Below, piece after piece: positions 25,857 through 35,009 of a stretch of DNA of 64,000 nt. This stretch comes from Caldilineaceae bacterium (GTDB lineage Bacteria > Chloroflexota > Anaerolineae > Caldilineales > Caldilineaceae): contig JAJEDI010000092.1 of the NCBI GenBank assembly GCA_022821585.1, forward strand, positions 1 to 64,000, in the 5' to 3' direction. Every line of letters begins with the position of its first letter. Position 1 is the stretch's first letter. Below the pieces are notes generated by a model that saw nothing but the letters and a program-made list of their open reading frames with translations, searched no databases and was not told where the DNA came from. Made by a program: the position numbers and the translations under genes.

Positions 25857-26726
25857 ATGTCCTATTACGTCGCCGCCTACGACACCGAAGGCGTATACCC
25901 CTGGTGGGATAAGAACCGGCGTCAAAGAGGTTTCAGCTACACCCCCGAACATATCGCCGAATTCCTGGACGGCGTGCGCGCCGTCGCCGACGTCCACCTG
26001 CAGCGCAACGCGCCCGCTTCCTTCTTCCTCGTCGCCAAAATGCTGGAGATCTGCGGCCCTGAACTGCGCGCCATTCTCGACAATCCCCTCTTCGATATCC
26101 AGTGCCACACCTTTACCCATCCCAACCTGAAAGAGCTGGGCGACGACAGAGCCGCCCTCCATTATGAATTGGGCGACGCCAAAAAACTGATCGAAGACAC
26201 CTTCGGCCGCGCGGTCAACGGCCTCACCGCGCCCGGTGGCTACACCGACGGCTTTCGCGGCCATCCTGCCGTTCTGGATGTCATGTGGGAGGCTGGCTAC
26301 CGCTACGTGCGCAGCGTCGGCATGGGACCAAATGGGACCTTCCCCGCCCTGCTCGATCAGCCTTTCTGGTATGCTGAGGATGGCTTCCCCGAACTCCTGG
26401 AAACGCCTTCGCATGCCTGGCACGACAACGTCCTCACCGGCCAGCCGGCTAAGGTGCACTGGCCGCCGCTCCTGCCCTGGCCCTATCCCACCGCAATGCC
26501 CCGCGACGCCCAGGGCGTCTACGAAGCCTACGCCCCCGGCATCGACTACTGCACGCAGCAGAACCTTCTTTACTACATGCCCATCTTCCACCCCTGGTCC
26601 ATCTACCGCATCGACCAACAGGCCGCCCAGATCGGCCTCCTGCTCGATCACGCCCGCCAGAAAATGGAGCTGACCTCCTGCAACCACATCTACCAGCACA
26701 TCCTCCGCCATCCGGAGCTTGTCTAA
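25857..26726 (+). CDS. Polysaccharide deacetylase (NodB/CE4) family
   Basis: About 289 residues from ATG 25857, with GAGAGG upstream at 25845-25850; an in-frame ATG at 25809 would add 16 unsupported residues. The CE4 fold motifs are YYVAAYDTEGVYPWWD (motif 1 with Asp), FDIQCHTFTHPNLKEL (motif 2, HxxxH metal ligands), and LTAPGGYTDGFRGHP (motif 3). The family removes N- or O-acetyl groups from glycans using a divalent metal; a subgroup acts on other amides. No signal peptide is evident, so a cytoplasmic substrate or export by an unknown route is implied. It follows the GHL10-like gene by 83 bp. Confidence 0.8.
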   Translation: MSYYVAAYDTEGVYPWWDKNRRQRGFSYTPEHIAEFLDGVRAVADVHLQRNAPASFFLVAKMLEICGPELRAILDNPLFDIQCHTFTHPNLKELGDDRAALHYELGDAKKLIEDTFGRAVNGLTAPGGYTDGFRGHPAVLDVMWEAGYRYVRSVGMGPNGTFPALLDQPFWYAEDGFPELLETPSHAWHDNVLTGQPAKVHWPPLLPWPYPTAMPRDAQGVYEAYAPGIDYCTQQNLLYYMPIFHPWSIYRIDQQAAQIGLLLDHARQKMELTSCNHIYQHILRHPELV

Positions 26727-26900
26727 ACCGTGATGTCTTGCCCTTTTTGTAGCGGCGCCTCAATTGTTCTCTTGCACATGAGTCGAAAAAGTGTCCGGTG
26801 AGCCTGTTCACCATGATCCAGATCTGCATCCTTCGCTAGGAGGTTCACGACACAGCCTTCGTCGTCAGCGAAGCGGGCAAGGCACCGCTTAGGAAATTCT

Positions 26901-27749
26901 ATGGCGGGTAGCGAAACACAAACGCGTAATTATTTCATAGATGAAGGTGGCGATAGCACACTGTTTTCCCGCAGAGGGAAGGTGCTGATTGGTTCGGAGG
27001 GCTGTTCTCGCTTTTTCATGCTCGGTTTGCTGGAAGTGTCTGACCTTTCGGTATTACATTCTTCATTAGGTGACCTGCGGGAACGGCTGATGACAGACCC
27101 GTATTTCAGCAACGTTCCATCAATGCAAGCAAGGGCGCGAAAAACAGCTCTCGCCTTTCATGCAAAAGATGATGTGCCGGAAGTGCGAAGAGAAGTTTTC
27201 CAGCTCCTGCGTGCTATGGACGAGTTGCGATTCTTTGCTGTAGTTGCTGACAAATGGCACGTGTTGCAATATGTTCGCCAGCGAAACGAAAGTGAGCCTG
27301 ATTATCGCTACCATCCCAATGAACTATATGACTTTCTCGTACGGCGTCTGTTCAAAGGGAAACTGCACAAGAGTAGTGGATTTCAAATCTTCTTTTCAAA
27401 ACGCGGCAAATCTGACCGCACCGCCGCCCTGCGTCAGGCACTTGAAACAACCAGGAGCCGCTTCGCCACACAATATAACTTGAAAAGCGAAGCCTCCCTG
27501 CAAGTTTCTGAAGCGCCCCCGAAGGAGCTGGCAGGCCTGCAAGCTGTGGACTATTTTGTCTGGGCGTTACAAAGACTCTATGAACGTCACGAAGAACGGT
27601 ATGTAACCTATCTGTGGCATGCCTTTCGGTTGGTGCAGGACGTTCACGACATACGCAAGGCCGGCTATGGCGTGTACTATACACAGAAAAAGCCACTCAA
27701 TGCGGCGGCACTTGAGTGGCGGCAAGAAAATAAAGAGCCAGGGATATAG
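26901..27749 (+). CDS. DUF3800 family protein
   Basis: A 282-residue protein starting MAGSETQTRNYFIDEGGDSTLF. The YFIDEGGD motif near residue 12 is the conserved DESG-D acidic start of DUF3800, a predicted RNase H-like nuclease fold. A later acidic residue in LAGLQAVDYFVWALQR near residue 214 fits the second active-site position of the family. Its base composition is clearly lower in GC than neighbouring genes and its codon use is more mixed, suggesting horizontal transfer. DUF3800 genes often occur in defence or mobile islands, but no restriction or phage gene is here. The 320-bp spacer downstream (27750-28069) is also AT-richer and shows no gene. Confidence 0.75.
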   Translation: MAGSETQTRNYFIDEGGDSTLFSRRGKVLIGSEGCSRFFMLGLLEVSDLSVLHSSLGDLRERLMTDPYFSNVPSMQARARKTALAFHAKDDVPEVRREVFQLLRAMDELRFFAVVADKWHVLQYVRQRNESEPDYRYHPNELYDFLVRRLFKGKLHKSSGFQIFFSKRGKSDRTAALRQALETTRSRFATQYNLKSEASLQVSEAPPKELAGLQAVDYFVWALQRLYERHEERYVTYLWHAFRLVQDVHDIRKAGYGVYYTQKKPLNAAALEWRQENKEPGI

Positions 27750-28069
27750 GATTGAGCGAACCGCGGCTCGACAATCACACGGCTTGGAGCCGAATTTCAT
27801 CCACTGGCTGTATGGCACAATATATCTGATTACTTCGGTATCCGCAAATTCGAGTTTCTCCAAGCATCTACCGTACGTTCCATTCACGACTAGTAAGAGG
27901 GTTCCAAAGAGTCTGTAACGCTGGCAGTTCCGCCTCTATCGATCAACTGACCATGTGCGTACCTGTCCCTGTGTTGATTTCGCAAATGACATCTTGCGAC
28001 GAAACTTTGCACAATCAAGGACATATGTCCCAAACCAAGACCCGCCAGCACTCGTGAGCACTCGAACAC

Positions 28070-29128
28070 ATGACTAACCATTCACCCATCAACGTAGCCA
28101 TCGCCGGCCTCGGCCGCACCGGCTGGAACAACCACGCCAACGCCTGTGCCCACCTCCCCGACCAGTTCCGCGTCGTCGCCGTCTGCGACCCCGACCCCGA
28201 CCGCCAGGCCGAAGCCATCGAACGCTTCGACTGCCTCGCCTACGCGACATACGAGGAACTGGTCGCCGACAAAGCCGTCGAGCTCATGGTGGTCGCCACA
28301 CCCAGCAACCTCCATGCCGAACAGTCGATCGCAGCCATGCGCGCCGGCCAGCACGTCATCGTCGAAAAGCCCATGGCCAGCGACCTCGCCGGCGCCGACG
28401 CCATGCTCGCTGTCGCCAAAGAGACCGGCCGCACCCTCACCGTCCATCAGAATCTGCGCTACGCTGCCGACTTCGTCAAGGTGCGCGAGGTGATCGCCTC
28501 CGGCGTCCTCGGCCGCATCATCGAGGTCCGCATCCACAACGGCGGCTTCGACCGCCGCTGGGACTGGCAGACCATGAAAAGCTACGGCGGCGGCATGCTC
28601 AACAACAGCGGCCCCCATTTCGTCGACATGGGCATGCTCCTGATCGACGACCCCGAGCCGGACGTCTTCTGCCACATGGAGGCCACACCCCTCTATGCCG
28701 GCGACGCCGACAGCCACGTCAAGATCATCCTCAAACCCAAGCCTGACCGCGGCCCGCTGGTCGAGATCAACATCACCACCGCCTGCGCCGTCCCCCAGCC
28801 GAACTTCCTGGTCCTGGGAACGCAAGGCTCCATGGCCTGTTACCGCGAAGAAGCGCACCTGAAATACTTCGACCCCACCGAAGCGCCGCCCCTGGTTCTG
28901 GACGAAGCGCCCATCGCCCGCGACCGCGTCTACAATCGCGAACAGCTTCCCTGGAAGGAGGAGAAACTCTCCTTTGCCTACGATGGCGCGGGCGGCGTAC
29001 AGGAACTATATCGCGCTCTCTACGCGTCCATCCGCCTGGGCGAAGAGCTCGACATCACCCCCGAAAGCGTACGCGCCCAGATCGCAGTCCTCGAAAAGTG
29101 CCGTGAATTCAATCCCGGTGTAATCTAA
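28070..29128 (+). CDS. Gfo/Idh/MocA-family oxidoreductase
   Basis: A 352-residue dehydrogenase. The N-terminal Rossmann domain begins INVAIAGLGRTGWNNHANAC, with the dinucleotide-binding GLGRTGW loop. VVATPSNLHAEQSIAAMRAGQHVIVEKPMASD near residues 78-105 carries the conserved EKP, whose Lys contacts cofactor and substrate. The C-terminal beta domain (IIEVRIHNGGFDRRWDWQ) resembles inositol or sugar dehydrogenases. It oxidises or reduces a sugar or cyclitol with NAD(P). It precedes two sugar isomerase/epimerase-like TIM barrels on the same strand, a common gene trio in cyclitol and sugar catabolism. Confidence 0.88.
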   Translation: MTNHSPINVAIAGLGRTGWNNHANACAHLPDQFRVVAVCDPDPDRQAEAIERFDCLAYATYEELVADKAVELMVVATPSNLHAEQSIAAMRAGQHVIVEKPMASDLAGADAMLAVAKETGRTLTVHQNLRYAADFVKVREVIASGVLGRIIEVRIHNGGFDRRWDWQTMKSYGGGMLNNSGPHFVDMGMLLIDDPEPDVFCHMEATPLYAGDADSHVKIILKPKPDRGPLVEINITTACAVPQPNFLVLGTQGSMACYREEAHLKYFDPTEAPPLVLDEAPIARDRVYNREQLPWKEEKLSFAYDGAGGVQELYRALYASIRLGEELDITPESVRAQIAVLEKCREFNPGVI

Positions 29129-29195
29129 CAGAAGCGACGCGTGGAATCTTCCCGTTATTCGCTCTCCTTCTCTCTCCGTCATAAAGGAGTTTCGT

Positions 29196-30071
29196 ATGGA
29201 ACTGAGTTGCACATCCGTCATGCTTCCCCGCTGGGAACTGGACGAGACCTTTGACAAGCTGCAGGAGTACGGCTACGACGCCGTCGAGCTGCGCTGCCGC
29301 TATAACCCCGATGACCCGAACGCAAAGCCCTTCTTCTGGGGCCGCCATCTTTCCGACGTCAGCCCAGACAATATCCTCGACAAAGCCCCGCAGATTCGCG
29401 CCGCCGTCAAACGCACCGGCATTCGCGTCGCCGCCCTCGCGCCCAACGCCAGCTACGACGACACCGAGCATGTCCTCAAGCTCTTCAAAGGCGCTCTCGC
29501 CATCGATCCCGACCGACCGCCCCTGATCCGCATCGACGCTCCCAAACACGACCGCACCAAGCCCTACTGGCCCCAGTTCCTCGAGGCCCGCGCCGGCTAC
29601 GCCAAACTGGCCGAGTTGGCAAGCGAGCACGGCGTCAAGGCGACCTACGAAATCCATACCGGCACCCTCGCCGTCACCGCCTCACGCGCACTCGAACTCC
29701 TGCGCGACCTCGACCCCAACCACATCGGCGCCATCTACGACGTCCAGAACATGGTCGAAGTCGGCATCGAAGACACCCGCATGGGCCTGGACCTTCTCGG
29801 CCCCTACGTGGCCCACTGCCATATCGGCAACCGCCTGCCCGAGCCCGCCGGCCAAGGCCCCGACGGCAACACAACCTGGCGCTGGCGCGGCGCCCGCCTC
29901 GCCGAAGGCGTAGCCGACATCCCCCAACTGATCGACGACCTCAAGACCGTCGGCTACAGCGGCGCCCTCTCCCTCGAACTCTTTATCCCTGAAAACTTCG
30001 AGCCCGGAAACGACGACGAGATCGTCAAGACCGAAGGAGCCTTCCTGCGCAAGCTCATTGACCGGCCCTAG
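29196..30071 (+). CDS. Sugar phosphate isomerase/epimerase-like TIM barrel (1)
   Basis: A 291-residue xylose-isomerase-like (AP endonuclease 2 family) barrel. The N-terminus MELSCTSVMLPRWELDETFDKLQEYGYDAVELRCRY is typical. ATYEIHTGTL near residue 152 and IGAIYDVQNMVEVG near residue 180 carry the metal-ligand Glu and Asp. VAHCHIGNRLPEP, near residue 207, and LSLELFIPENF near the end complete the site. It isomerises or epimerises a keto-sugar or cyclitol intermediate. The strong ribosome binding site AAAGGAG precedes ATG 29196. It lies between the Gfo/Idh gene and a second paralogous barrel. Confidence 0.82.
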   Translation: MELSCTSVMLPRWELDETFDKLQEYGYDAVELRCRYNPDDPNAKPFFWGRHLSDVSPDNILDKAPQIRAAVKRTGIRVAALAPNASYDDTEHVLKLFKGALAIDPDRPPLIRIDAPKHDRTKPYWPQFLEARAGYAKLAELASEHGVKATYEIHTGTLAVTASRALELLRDLDPNHIGAIYDVQNMVEVGIEDTRMGLDLLGPYVAHCHIGNRLPEPAGQGPDGNTTWRWRGARLAEGVADIPQLIDDLKTVGYSGALSLELFIPENFEPGNDDEIVKTEGAFLRKLIDRP

Positions 30072-30125
30072 CCCGCAGAACCGCTAGGCCGCCCTGACCC
30101 ACAAAAAGCCCGCGGCCCCAGCAAC

Positions 30126-30152
30126 ACACAATACGAAATACGCAATACGCAA
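30126..30152 (+). repeat. Heptamer tract, ATACGCA family
   Basis: ATACG recurs with a 7-bp period (units such as ATACGAA and ATACGCA), ending 24 bp before the ATG of the next gene. No Shine-Dalgarno sequence lies between. Confidence 0.65.
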
Positions 30153-30175
30153 CAGAGCCTCAGGACGACCCCACC

Positions 30176-30994
30176 ATGCCCTACGCCATCTGCAACGAAC
30201 TCTTCGAAGACTGGCCCCTCGAGAAAACTGCCGCCTTCGTCGCCGACCTCGGCTACCAGGGCCTCGAGCTGGCCCCCTTCACCGTCTGCAACCTCGTCAC
30301 CGACCTCTCCGCCACCGACCGCCTCCGCATCCGGCGTACGGTCGAGGGTGCCGGCCTCTCCCTCGTCGGCCTCCACTGGCTGCTGGCACAGACCGAGGGC
30401 TTTCAGCTCAACGACTCCGCCCCCGATGTCCGCGCCCGCACTGCCCAATACCTGCTCGATCTCATCGACTGCTGCGCCGAGCTCGGCGGCGAAGTCCTCA
30501 TCTTCGGTTCGCCCCAACAACGTGACGTGCCCCCCAACCGTCCGCGCGCCGAAGCCTGGCAAACCACTGCCGAAATCATGCACGCCTGCGGCGAGCGCGC
30601 CCAGCAGCAGGGCGTCCTCTTCTGCGTCGAACCCCTCAGCACCAACGAGACCAACTTCATCGTCAACGTCGACGAAGCCGCCCATCTCGTGCGCCAGGTT
30701 GACCACCCCGGCCTCCGCATGATGGTCGACACCAAGGCCATGAGCAACGACCCCCGCCCCATCCCCGAACAGATCCGGGCCGTCCACCCTCTCTTCCACC
30801 ACGTCCACCTCAACGACCCCAACCTGCGCGGCCCGGGCATGGGCGACCTCGACTTCCGCCCCATCCTGCAGACCCTCGACGACCTTAGCTACGACCGCTG
30901 GCTCTCAGTCGAAGTCTTCGACTTCACCCCCGGCCCCGAAAGGACCGCACGCGACAGCCTCGCCTACCTGAACGCCATTTCAAGCCGCTCGTAG
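30176..30994 (+). CDS. Sugar phosphate isomerase/epimerase-like TIM barrel (2)
   Basis: A 272-residue barrel of the same superfamily as its upstream neighbour but different in sequence. It starts YAICNELFEDWPLEKTAAFVADLGYQGLEL. GVLFCVEPLSTNETNFIVN near residue 144 supplies the Glu ligand, LRMMVDTKAMSND near residue 182 the Asp, FHHVHLNDPNLRG near 204 the His, and YDRWLSVEVFDFTPG near 240 the last Glu. These four positions complete the divalent-metal site. It likely interconverts a ketose or related sugar. It closes the three-gene oxidoreductase/isomerase set; the next gene begins an importer with its own promoter. Confidence 0.83.
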   Translation: MPYAICNELFEDWPLEKTAAFVADLGYQGLELAPFTVCNLVTDLSATDRLRIRRTVEGAGLSLVGLHWLLAQTEGFQLNDSAPDVRARTAQYLLDLIDCCAELGGEVLIFGSPQQRDVPPNRPRAEAWQTTAEIMHACGERAQQQGVLFCVEPLSTNETNFIVNVDEAAHLVRQVDHPGLRMMVDTKAMSNDPRPIPEQIRAVHPLFHHVHLNDPNLRGPGMGDLDFRPILQTLDDLSYDRWLSVEVFDFTPGPERTARDSLAYLNAISSRS

Positions 30995-31060
30995 CCGGCG
31001 GACCGTCACAGCCACGACCACCGCAGCGATCAGATTGGAGGCGCGCCGCCAGTGCGACGT

Positions 31061-31088
31061 TTGACACAACACAATTTCTCCGTAAAAT
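31061..31088 (+). promoter_or_regulatory. Strong sigma-70 promoter for the SBP operon
   Basis: TTGACA (31061-31066) and TAAAAT (31083-31088) are separated by 16 bp. This is the best promoter match in the window and gives a ~155-nt leader before the binding-protein start. Confidence 0.65.
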
Positions 31089-31249
31089 GGAGTCGTTCCC
31101 ATTACGTCCGCTCTTCCCAAAGAGTGCAATGGAACCTTATCGTCCTTGGCACGGGGCTTCCTGTCCGCCAGACCGGAAGCACATGCAACCCCGCCAATCC
31201 CTCATCCGCGTTTCATACATCATCACACGTAGCAAAGGAGACCCAGAGT

Positions 31250-32851
31250 ATGGCATTGCGTAAGGTAGTGATTCGTTCAGCTGTACCCCTTGCAGCCCTG
31301 TTGCTTCTTCTGCTCGCTGCCGGGTGTGTCGCACCCGCTGCCGCGCCCGCAGATACAGGCGACGGGGACATGATGGAGGCGAAGAGCGAGCTCGTCGTCG
31401 CTGTCGCCCAGGAAATGACCTCCCTGGAAGCGCCGCTGGCCGCCGCTGAAACCAACTGCAACGGCTGTTTGAACGTTGTCGAAACGCTGGTCACGCGCAA
31501 CTTCGCCACCGGCGAGATCGTTCCCCTGCTGGCAACCGAATGGGAGCGCATCGATGACAGCACAATCCAGTTCCAGCTGCGCGAGGGCGTCACTTTCCAC
31601 GACGGCTCCCCCTTGAACGCCGCAGCAGTCGCCACAAGCATCAACTACATGTTTGAGGCCGACCTCGTCAGCGATCTCCGGGGCTTCATCGGCGGCGAGC
31701 TCAGCGCCGAAGCCGTGGACGAATACTCTGTAAACGTCACGGCCGAAAACCCCGACCCGATCCTGCTCGAGAAGATGTACTTCGTCGCCATCACCTCCGC
31801 CAAGCAGATCGAAGAAGATCCGGATTCCTACTCGACCAATCTGGTAGGCACCGGCCCTTACATGCTTGACGAATGGAACCGCGGCGAATCCATCATCTAC
31901 GTCGCCAACCCCGACTGGTGGGGGCACGACAACCCAGACGAGGCCGGCGGTAAGGTTTCCTTTGACCGGCTCGTCTGGCGCTTCCTCCCCGAGGACACCG
32001 TTCGCGCCGCAGCCGCCCAGGCCGGCGAGGTCGACATCGCTCAGTTCGTAACTCCGGACCAGTGCAACGCCGCCATGGGCGACGAGAGTCTGCGCTGCGC
32101 TTCCGTGGCCAGCGTCGAGACGATGTTTGCCCGCATGGGCAACCAGAAGCTCTTTGAGGACGTCCGCGTGCGCAAAGCCCTCAACCTCGCCATCGACAAA
32201 GAACTGATCGTCGAGACGCTGTTGGGCGGCGCCGCGACCATCACCGGTCAGATCGTCAATGAGACCGCAACCGGGCACAACGCCGACCTTGCGCCCTATC
32301 CCTATGATCCCGACATGGCCCGCGCCCTCCTCGAGGATGCAGCGGCCGACGGCGTAGACGTGGGCCAGGAGTTCACCCTCGCCTCCCGCCAGGGCCTGCA
32401 CGCCGGCCACGTTGAGGTCATCGAGGCCATCGGCGGCATGCTCAACGATGTCGGCTTCAACGCCAACGTCAGCGTCATGCCCCCGGACACCTTCAATCCC
32501 CAGTTCAGCCATAACTGGGCCGACCTGGAGGGCCAGCCCAACTGGGTCGCCGTTCACCTCCACGGTAACGAGATCTTGGACCTCTGGTTCTCCTACGTCA
32601 ACTACTTCACCTGCGGCGGCGTAGTGTCTCTCTACTGCAACGCTGAGGTCGATGCCCTCTGGGAAGAGGCCCGAAATCTCTCGGGCGAGGCCCGTGACAT
32701 GAAGTTGCAGGAGGCCGCACAGGTCGCCTACGACGACTATGCCTACGGCCTCATCGCTCACCTGGATCTGGCCTATCTGATCAGCGAAGACCTGAATTGG
32801 AACGTGAAGCTGGACCATCGCCTGCAGGCCAAGGAGATGTCACCCAAGTAA
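31250..32851 (+). CDS. Family 5 (Dpp/Opp-type) substrate-binding lipoprotein
   Basis: About 533 residues from ATG 31250, preceded by AAAGGAG at 31234-31240. The signal peptide PLAALLLLLLAAGC ends in a lipobox, so the protein is anchored outside the membrane. The fold is the peptide/nickel/oligosaccharide family 5: VTRNFATGEIVPLLATEWERID, FQLREGVTFHDGSPLNAA, VGTGPYMLDEWNRGESIIYVANPDWWG, and RVRKALNLAIDKELIVETLLGG. It delivers peptides or, in this carbohydrate context, possibly an oligosaccharide to the permeases downstream. A large inverted repeat lies between it and the first permease. Confidence 0.9.
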   Translation: MALRKVVIRSAVPLAALLLLLLAAGCVAPAAAPADTGDGDMMEAKSELVVAVAQEMTSLEAPLAAAETNCNGCLNVVETLVTRNFATGEIVPLLATEWERIDDSTIQFQLREGVTFHDGSPLNAAAVATSINYMFEADLVSDLRGFIGGELSAEAVDEYSVNVTAENPDPILLEKMYFVAITSAKQIEEDPDSYSTNLVGTGPYMLDEWNRGESIIYVANPDWWGHDNPDEAGGKVSFDRLVWRFLPEDTVRAAAAQAGEVDIAQFVTPDQCNAAMGDESLRCASVASVETMFARMGNQKLFEDVRVRKALNLAIDKELIVETLLGGAATITGQIVNETATGHNADLAPYPYDPDMARALLEDAAADGVDVGQEFTLASRQGLHAGHVEVIEAIGGMLNDVGFNANVSVMPPDTFNPQFSHNWADLEGQPNWVAVHLHGNEILDLWFSYVNYFTCGGVVSLYCNAEVDALWEEARNLSGEARDMKLQEAAQVAYDDYAYGLIAHLDLAYLISEDLNWNVKLDHRLQAKEMSPK

Positions 32852-32892
32852 CGGGTTGAGCAAACACTGCCCGCAAGGGCTTGTGAACTGAA

Positions 32893-32953
32893 TGCGTACC
32901 GCGTATTGCGCCCCGTCCCGCCCAAACGGTGACACCGCAATACGTGGTACGCA
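32893..32953 (+). terminator. Large hairpin between binding protein and permease
   Basis: Arms 32893-32910 and 32936-32953 pair at 17 of 18 positions around a 25-nt loop; the arms are made of CGCAATACG-type units. Such hairpins after a binding-protein gene often protect its mRNA or attenuate the downstream permeases. Confidence 0.6.
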
Positions 32954-32988
32954 GTTTTCAGAGACGATGACTGAATAGGCGAGGAGAG

Positions 32989-33036
32989 CAGAGAGAACAC
33001 CTCCCGTTTCTCTGTCTCCACTTCTCGCTCCTCGCA
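32989..33036 (+). repeat. Truncated copy of the REP-like element
   Basis: It keeps the 5' half of the element at 22998 and 44017: an inverted repeat of AGAGAA and TTCTCT (32992-32997 and 33008-33013), then pyrimidine heptamers ending TCCTCGC. The GC hairpins are missing. The permease start follows within 16 bp. Confidence 0.45.
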
Positions 33037-33051
33037 CCAAAGGGTGATCCG

Positions 33052-33969
33052 ATTCTTTTCTATCTGCGCAGACGCTTCATCCACTCGATTGGCGTCGCCT
33101 TCGCCGTTCTCACAATCGTATTTATAACCGGTCGCATTCTCGGCGACCCGGTCCGCATCATGGTCGGCGTCGAGGCCTCCGAAGAACGCGTCCAGCAGGT
33201 CCGCGACCAGTTGGGACTCAACGATCCACTCCCGGTCCAGTATGCCCGCTTCGCCGCGAGAGCAATTCGCCTCGACTTCGGTGACTCCTTCTGGCAGAAG
33301 ACCTCCACCCTCCCACTCGTCCTGGAGCGACTCCCCGCCACCTTCCGCCTTACCGCCGCCGCCTTCCTCATCGCCGCCCCGCTGGGCATTCTTCTCGGCG
33401 CTGCCGCCGCACTGCGCCCCCATACCTTCCTCGACAGGATTATTAACGTCCTTTCTTTGGGGGGCGTCTCCATGGTCGATTTCTGGATGGCGCTGATGCT
33501 GATCATCGTCTTCGCCGTTCAATTCGGCTGGTTCAAAACCTCCGGCTACGGTGGCTTCTCCTACATGGCCCTCCCTGCTTTGACCCTTTGCTATTCGCCC
33601 CTGGGACGCATCTCCCAGATCACCCGCAGCGCCATGCTCGACGAGATGAACCAGCCCCATATCACCGTCGCCCGCGCCAAGGGACTTGCCGAGCGGCGCA
33701 TCGTCTTCGTCCACGCGCTCAAAAACGCCGCCATTCCCGTCGTCACCATCAGCGGCGACATGCTCTCTTCCATGCTCAACGGCGCCATCCTGGTCGAAAC
33801 CGTCTTCGCCTGGCCCGGCATCGGACTCCTCACACTGCAGGCGCTCCAACGGCGGGATCTTCCCCTCGTGGAGGCGACCGTATTCGTGGTGGCCTGCATG
33901 GTGATCATCGTCAACCTGCTCGTCGACCTGAGCTATGTCTACCTGAATCCAAGGATCCGCTTCCAGTAA
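33052..33969 (+). CDS. DppB-type ABC permease, probable ATT start
   Basis: About 305 residues if the start is ATT at 33052 (ILFYLRRRFIHSIGVAFAVLTIVFITGRILGDP); the first ATG (33160) would remove the first membrane helix. Upstream of the ATT no ATG, GTG or TTG gives a DppB-like N-terminus, while AAAGGG lies 7 nt before it. The rest is a normal DppB/OppB-type permease: RLPATFRLTAAAFLIAAPLGILLG, LGGVSMVDFWMALMLI and the EAA-like loop RAKGLAERRIVFVHALKNAAIP. It forms the channel with the next gene. No ATPase of the Dpp type is in the window. Confidence 0.8.
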   Translation: MLFYLRRRFIHSIGVAFAVLTIVFITGRILGDPVRIMVGVEASEERVQQVRDQLGLNDPLPVQYARFAARAIRLDFGDSFWQKTSTLPLVLERLPATFRLTAAAFLIAAPLGILLGAAAALRPHTFLDRIINVLSLGGVSMVDFWMALMLIIVFAVQFGWFKTSGYGGFSYMALPALTLCYSPLGRISQITRSAMLDEMNQPHITVARAKGLAERRIVFVHALKNAAIPVVTISGDMLSSMLNGAILVETVFAWPGIGLLTLQALQRRDLPLVEATVFVVACMVIIVNLLVDLSYVYLNPRIRFQ

Positions 33970-34012
33970 CCCCGGCGGCTCCTTCCAAAGCCGCGGCCGC
34001 CACTGTTCCTTT

Positions 34013-34969
34013 ATGACCGCAGAGACAAAGTTGTTGTTGCAGGAAGAGGCAGAACGGACACGCCGCGCCTCCGCATGGCTCGTACCCCGCGCTCTCCTGC
34101 GCGACCCCGTTACTTTGATCGCGCTCACCATCTTCACTCTGATTCTGCTCAGCGCAGTGGCCGCCGAGCTGCTCGCGCCCCATGATCCGCTCGAGCAGGA
34201 CCTGCGCATGCGCAACATGCCCCCCTTGTCACCGGCCGCACAGGAAGGCGCCCCGCGCCACATCCTCGGCACCGACCCCCTCGGCCGCGACATGCTCAGC
34301 CGCATCATCTTCGGCGCCCGCGTCTCCCTCACTGTCGGCCTCAGCAGCGCCCTCGTCTCCGGCGTCATCGGCACCATGCTCGGCATCATCGCCGGCTACT
34401 ACCGCGGCAAGGCCGACGACATCATCATGCGCCTGGTCGATATCCAGATGAGCATCCCTGTGATCATGCTCGCGCTCCTCGTGCTCTTCTCGCTCGGCCC
34501 CGGCTTCTGGAACCTGGTCGTCGTCCTCGCTATCGTCAGGTGGATGGCCTACGCCCGCCTCGCACGCGGGCAGACCCTCGCCTACCGCAACTCTCCTTTT
34601 ATCGACGCCGCCATCGCCATCGGCAGCACAAATACGCGCATCATCTTCCGCCACATCATCCCCAACGTCTCCTCGCCCCTTGTCATCCTCGGCACCCTTG
34701 AGGTCGCCACCCTGATTCTGAGCGAGGCCGGCCTCAGCTTCCTCGGCTTCGGCATCCAGCCCCCCGAACCCTCCTGGGGCCTCATGATCGCCGGCGGCCG
34801 CCAGTACATCGCCTCCGCCTGGTGGATCGTCGCCTTCCCCGGACTCACCATCTTCCTCACTACCCTCAGCCTCAACCTGCTCGCCTCCTCCCTCCGCGCC
34901 ATCTCCGACCCCGTCCAACGCGAGCGCTGGCTAAGAAAAGGACCCGCCCCCGGTAACAGCAGCAGCTGA
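34013..34969 (+). CDS. DppC-type ABC permease
   Basis: A 318-residue inner-membrane permease. An N-terminal cytoplasmic stretch precedes the first helix (LIALTIFTLILLSAVAAELLAP). The diagnostic DppC segment HILGTDPLGRDMLSRIIFGARVSLTVGLSSA appears near residue 83, and the EAA-like loop AIAIGSTNTRIIFRHIIPN near residue 200. It pairs with the preceding DppB-type protein to form the channel of a peptide- or oligosaccharide-type importer. The gap to the upstream gene is 43 bp. The operon stops here, so the ATPase subunits must be shared from elsewhere. The next gene is a convergent dioxygenase. Confidence 0.9.
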   Translation: MTAETKLLLQEEAERTRRASAWLVPRALLRDPVTLIALTIFTLILLSAVAAELLAPHDPLEQDLRMRNMPPLSPAAQEGAPRHILGTDPLGRDMLSRIIFGARVSLTVGLSSALVSGVIGTMLGIIAGYYRGKADDIIMRLVDIQMSIPVIMLALLVLFSLGPGFWNLVVVLAIVRWMAYARLARGQTLAYRNSPFIDAAIAIGSTNTRIIFRHIIPNVSSPLVILGTLEVATLILSEAGLSFLGFGIQPPEPSWGLMIAGGRQYIASAWWIVAFPGLTIFLTTLSLNLLASSLRAISDPVQRERWLRKGPAPGNSSS

Positions 34970-35009
34970 CAGAGACAGGTCCTGGTCTTTTTGCTTCAAG
35001 TATTGCTAT

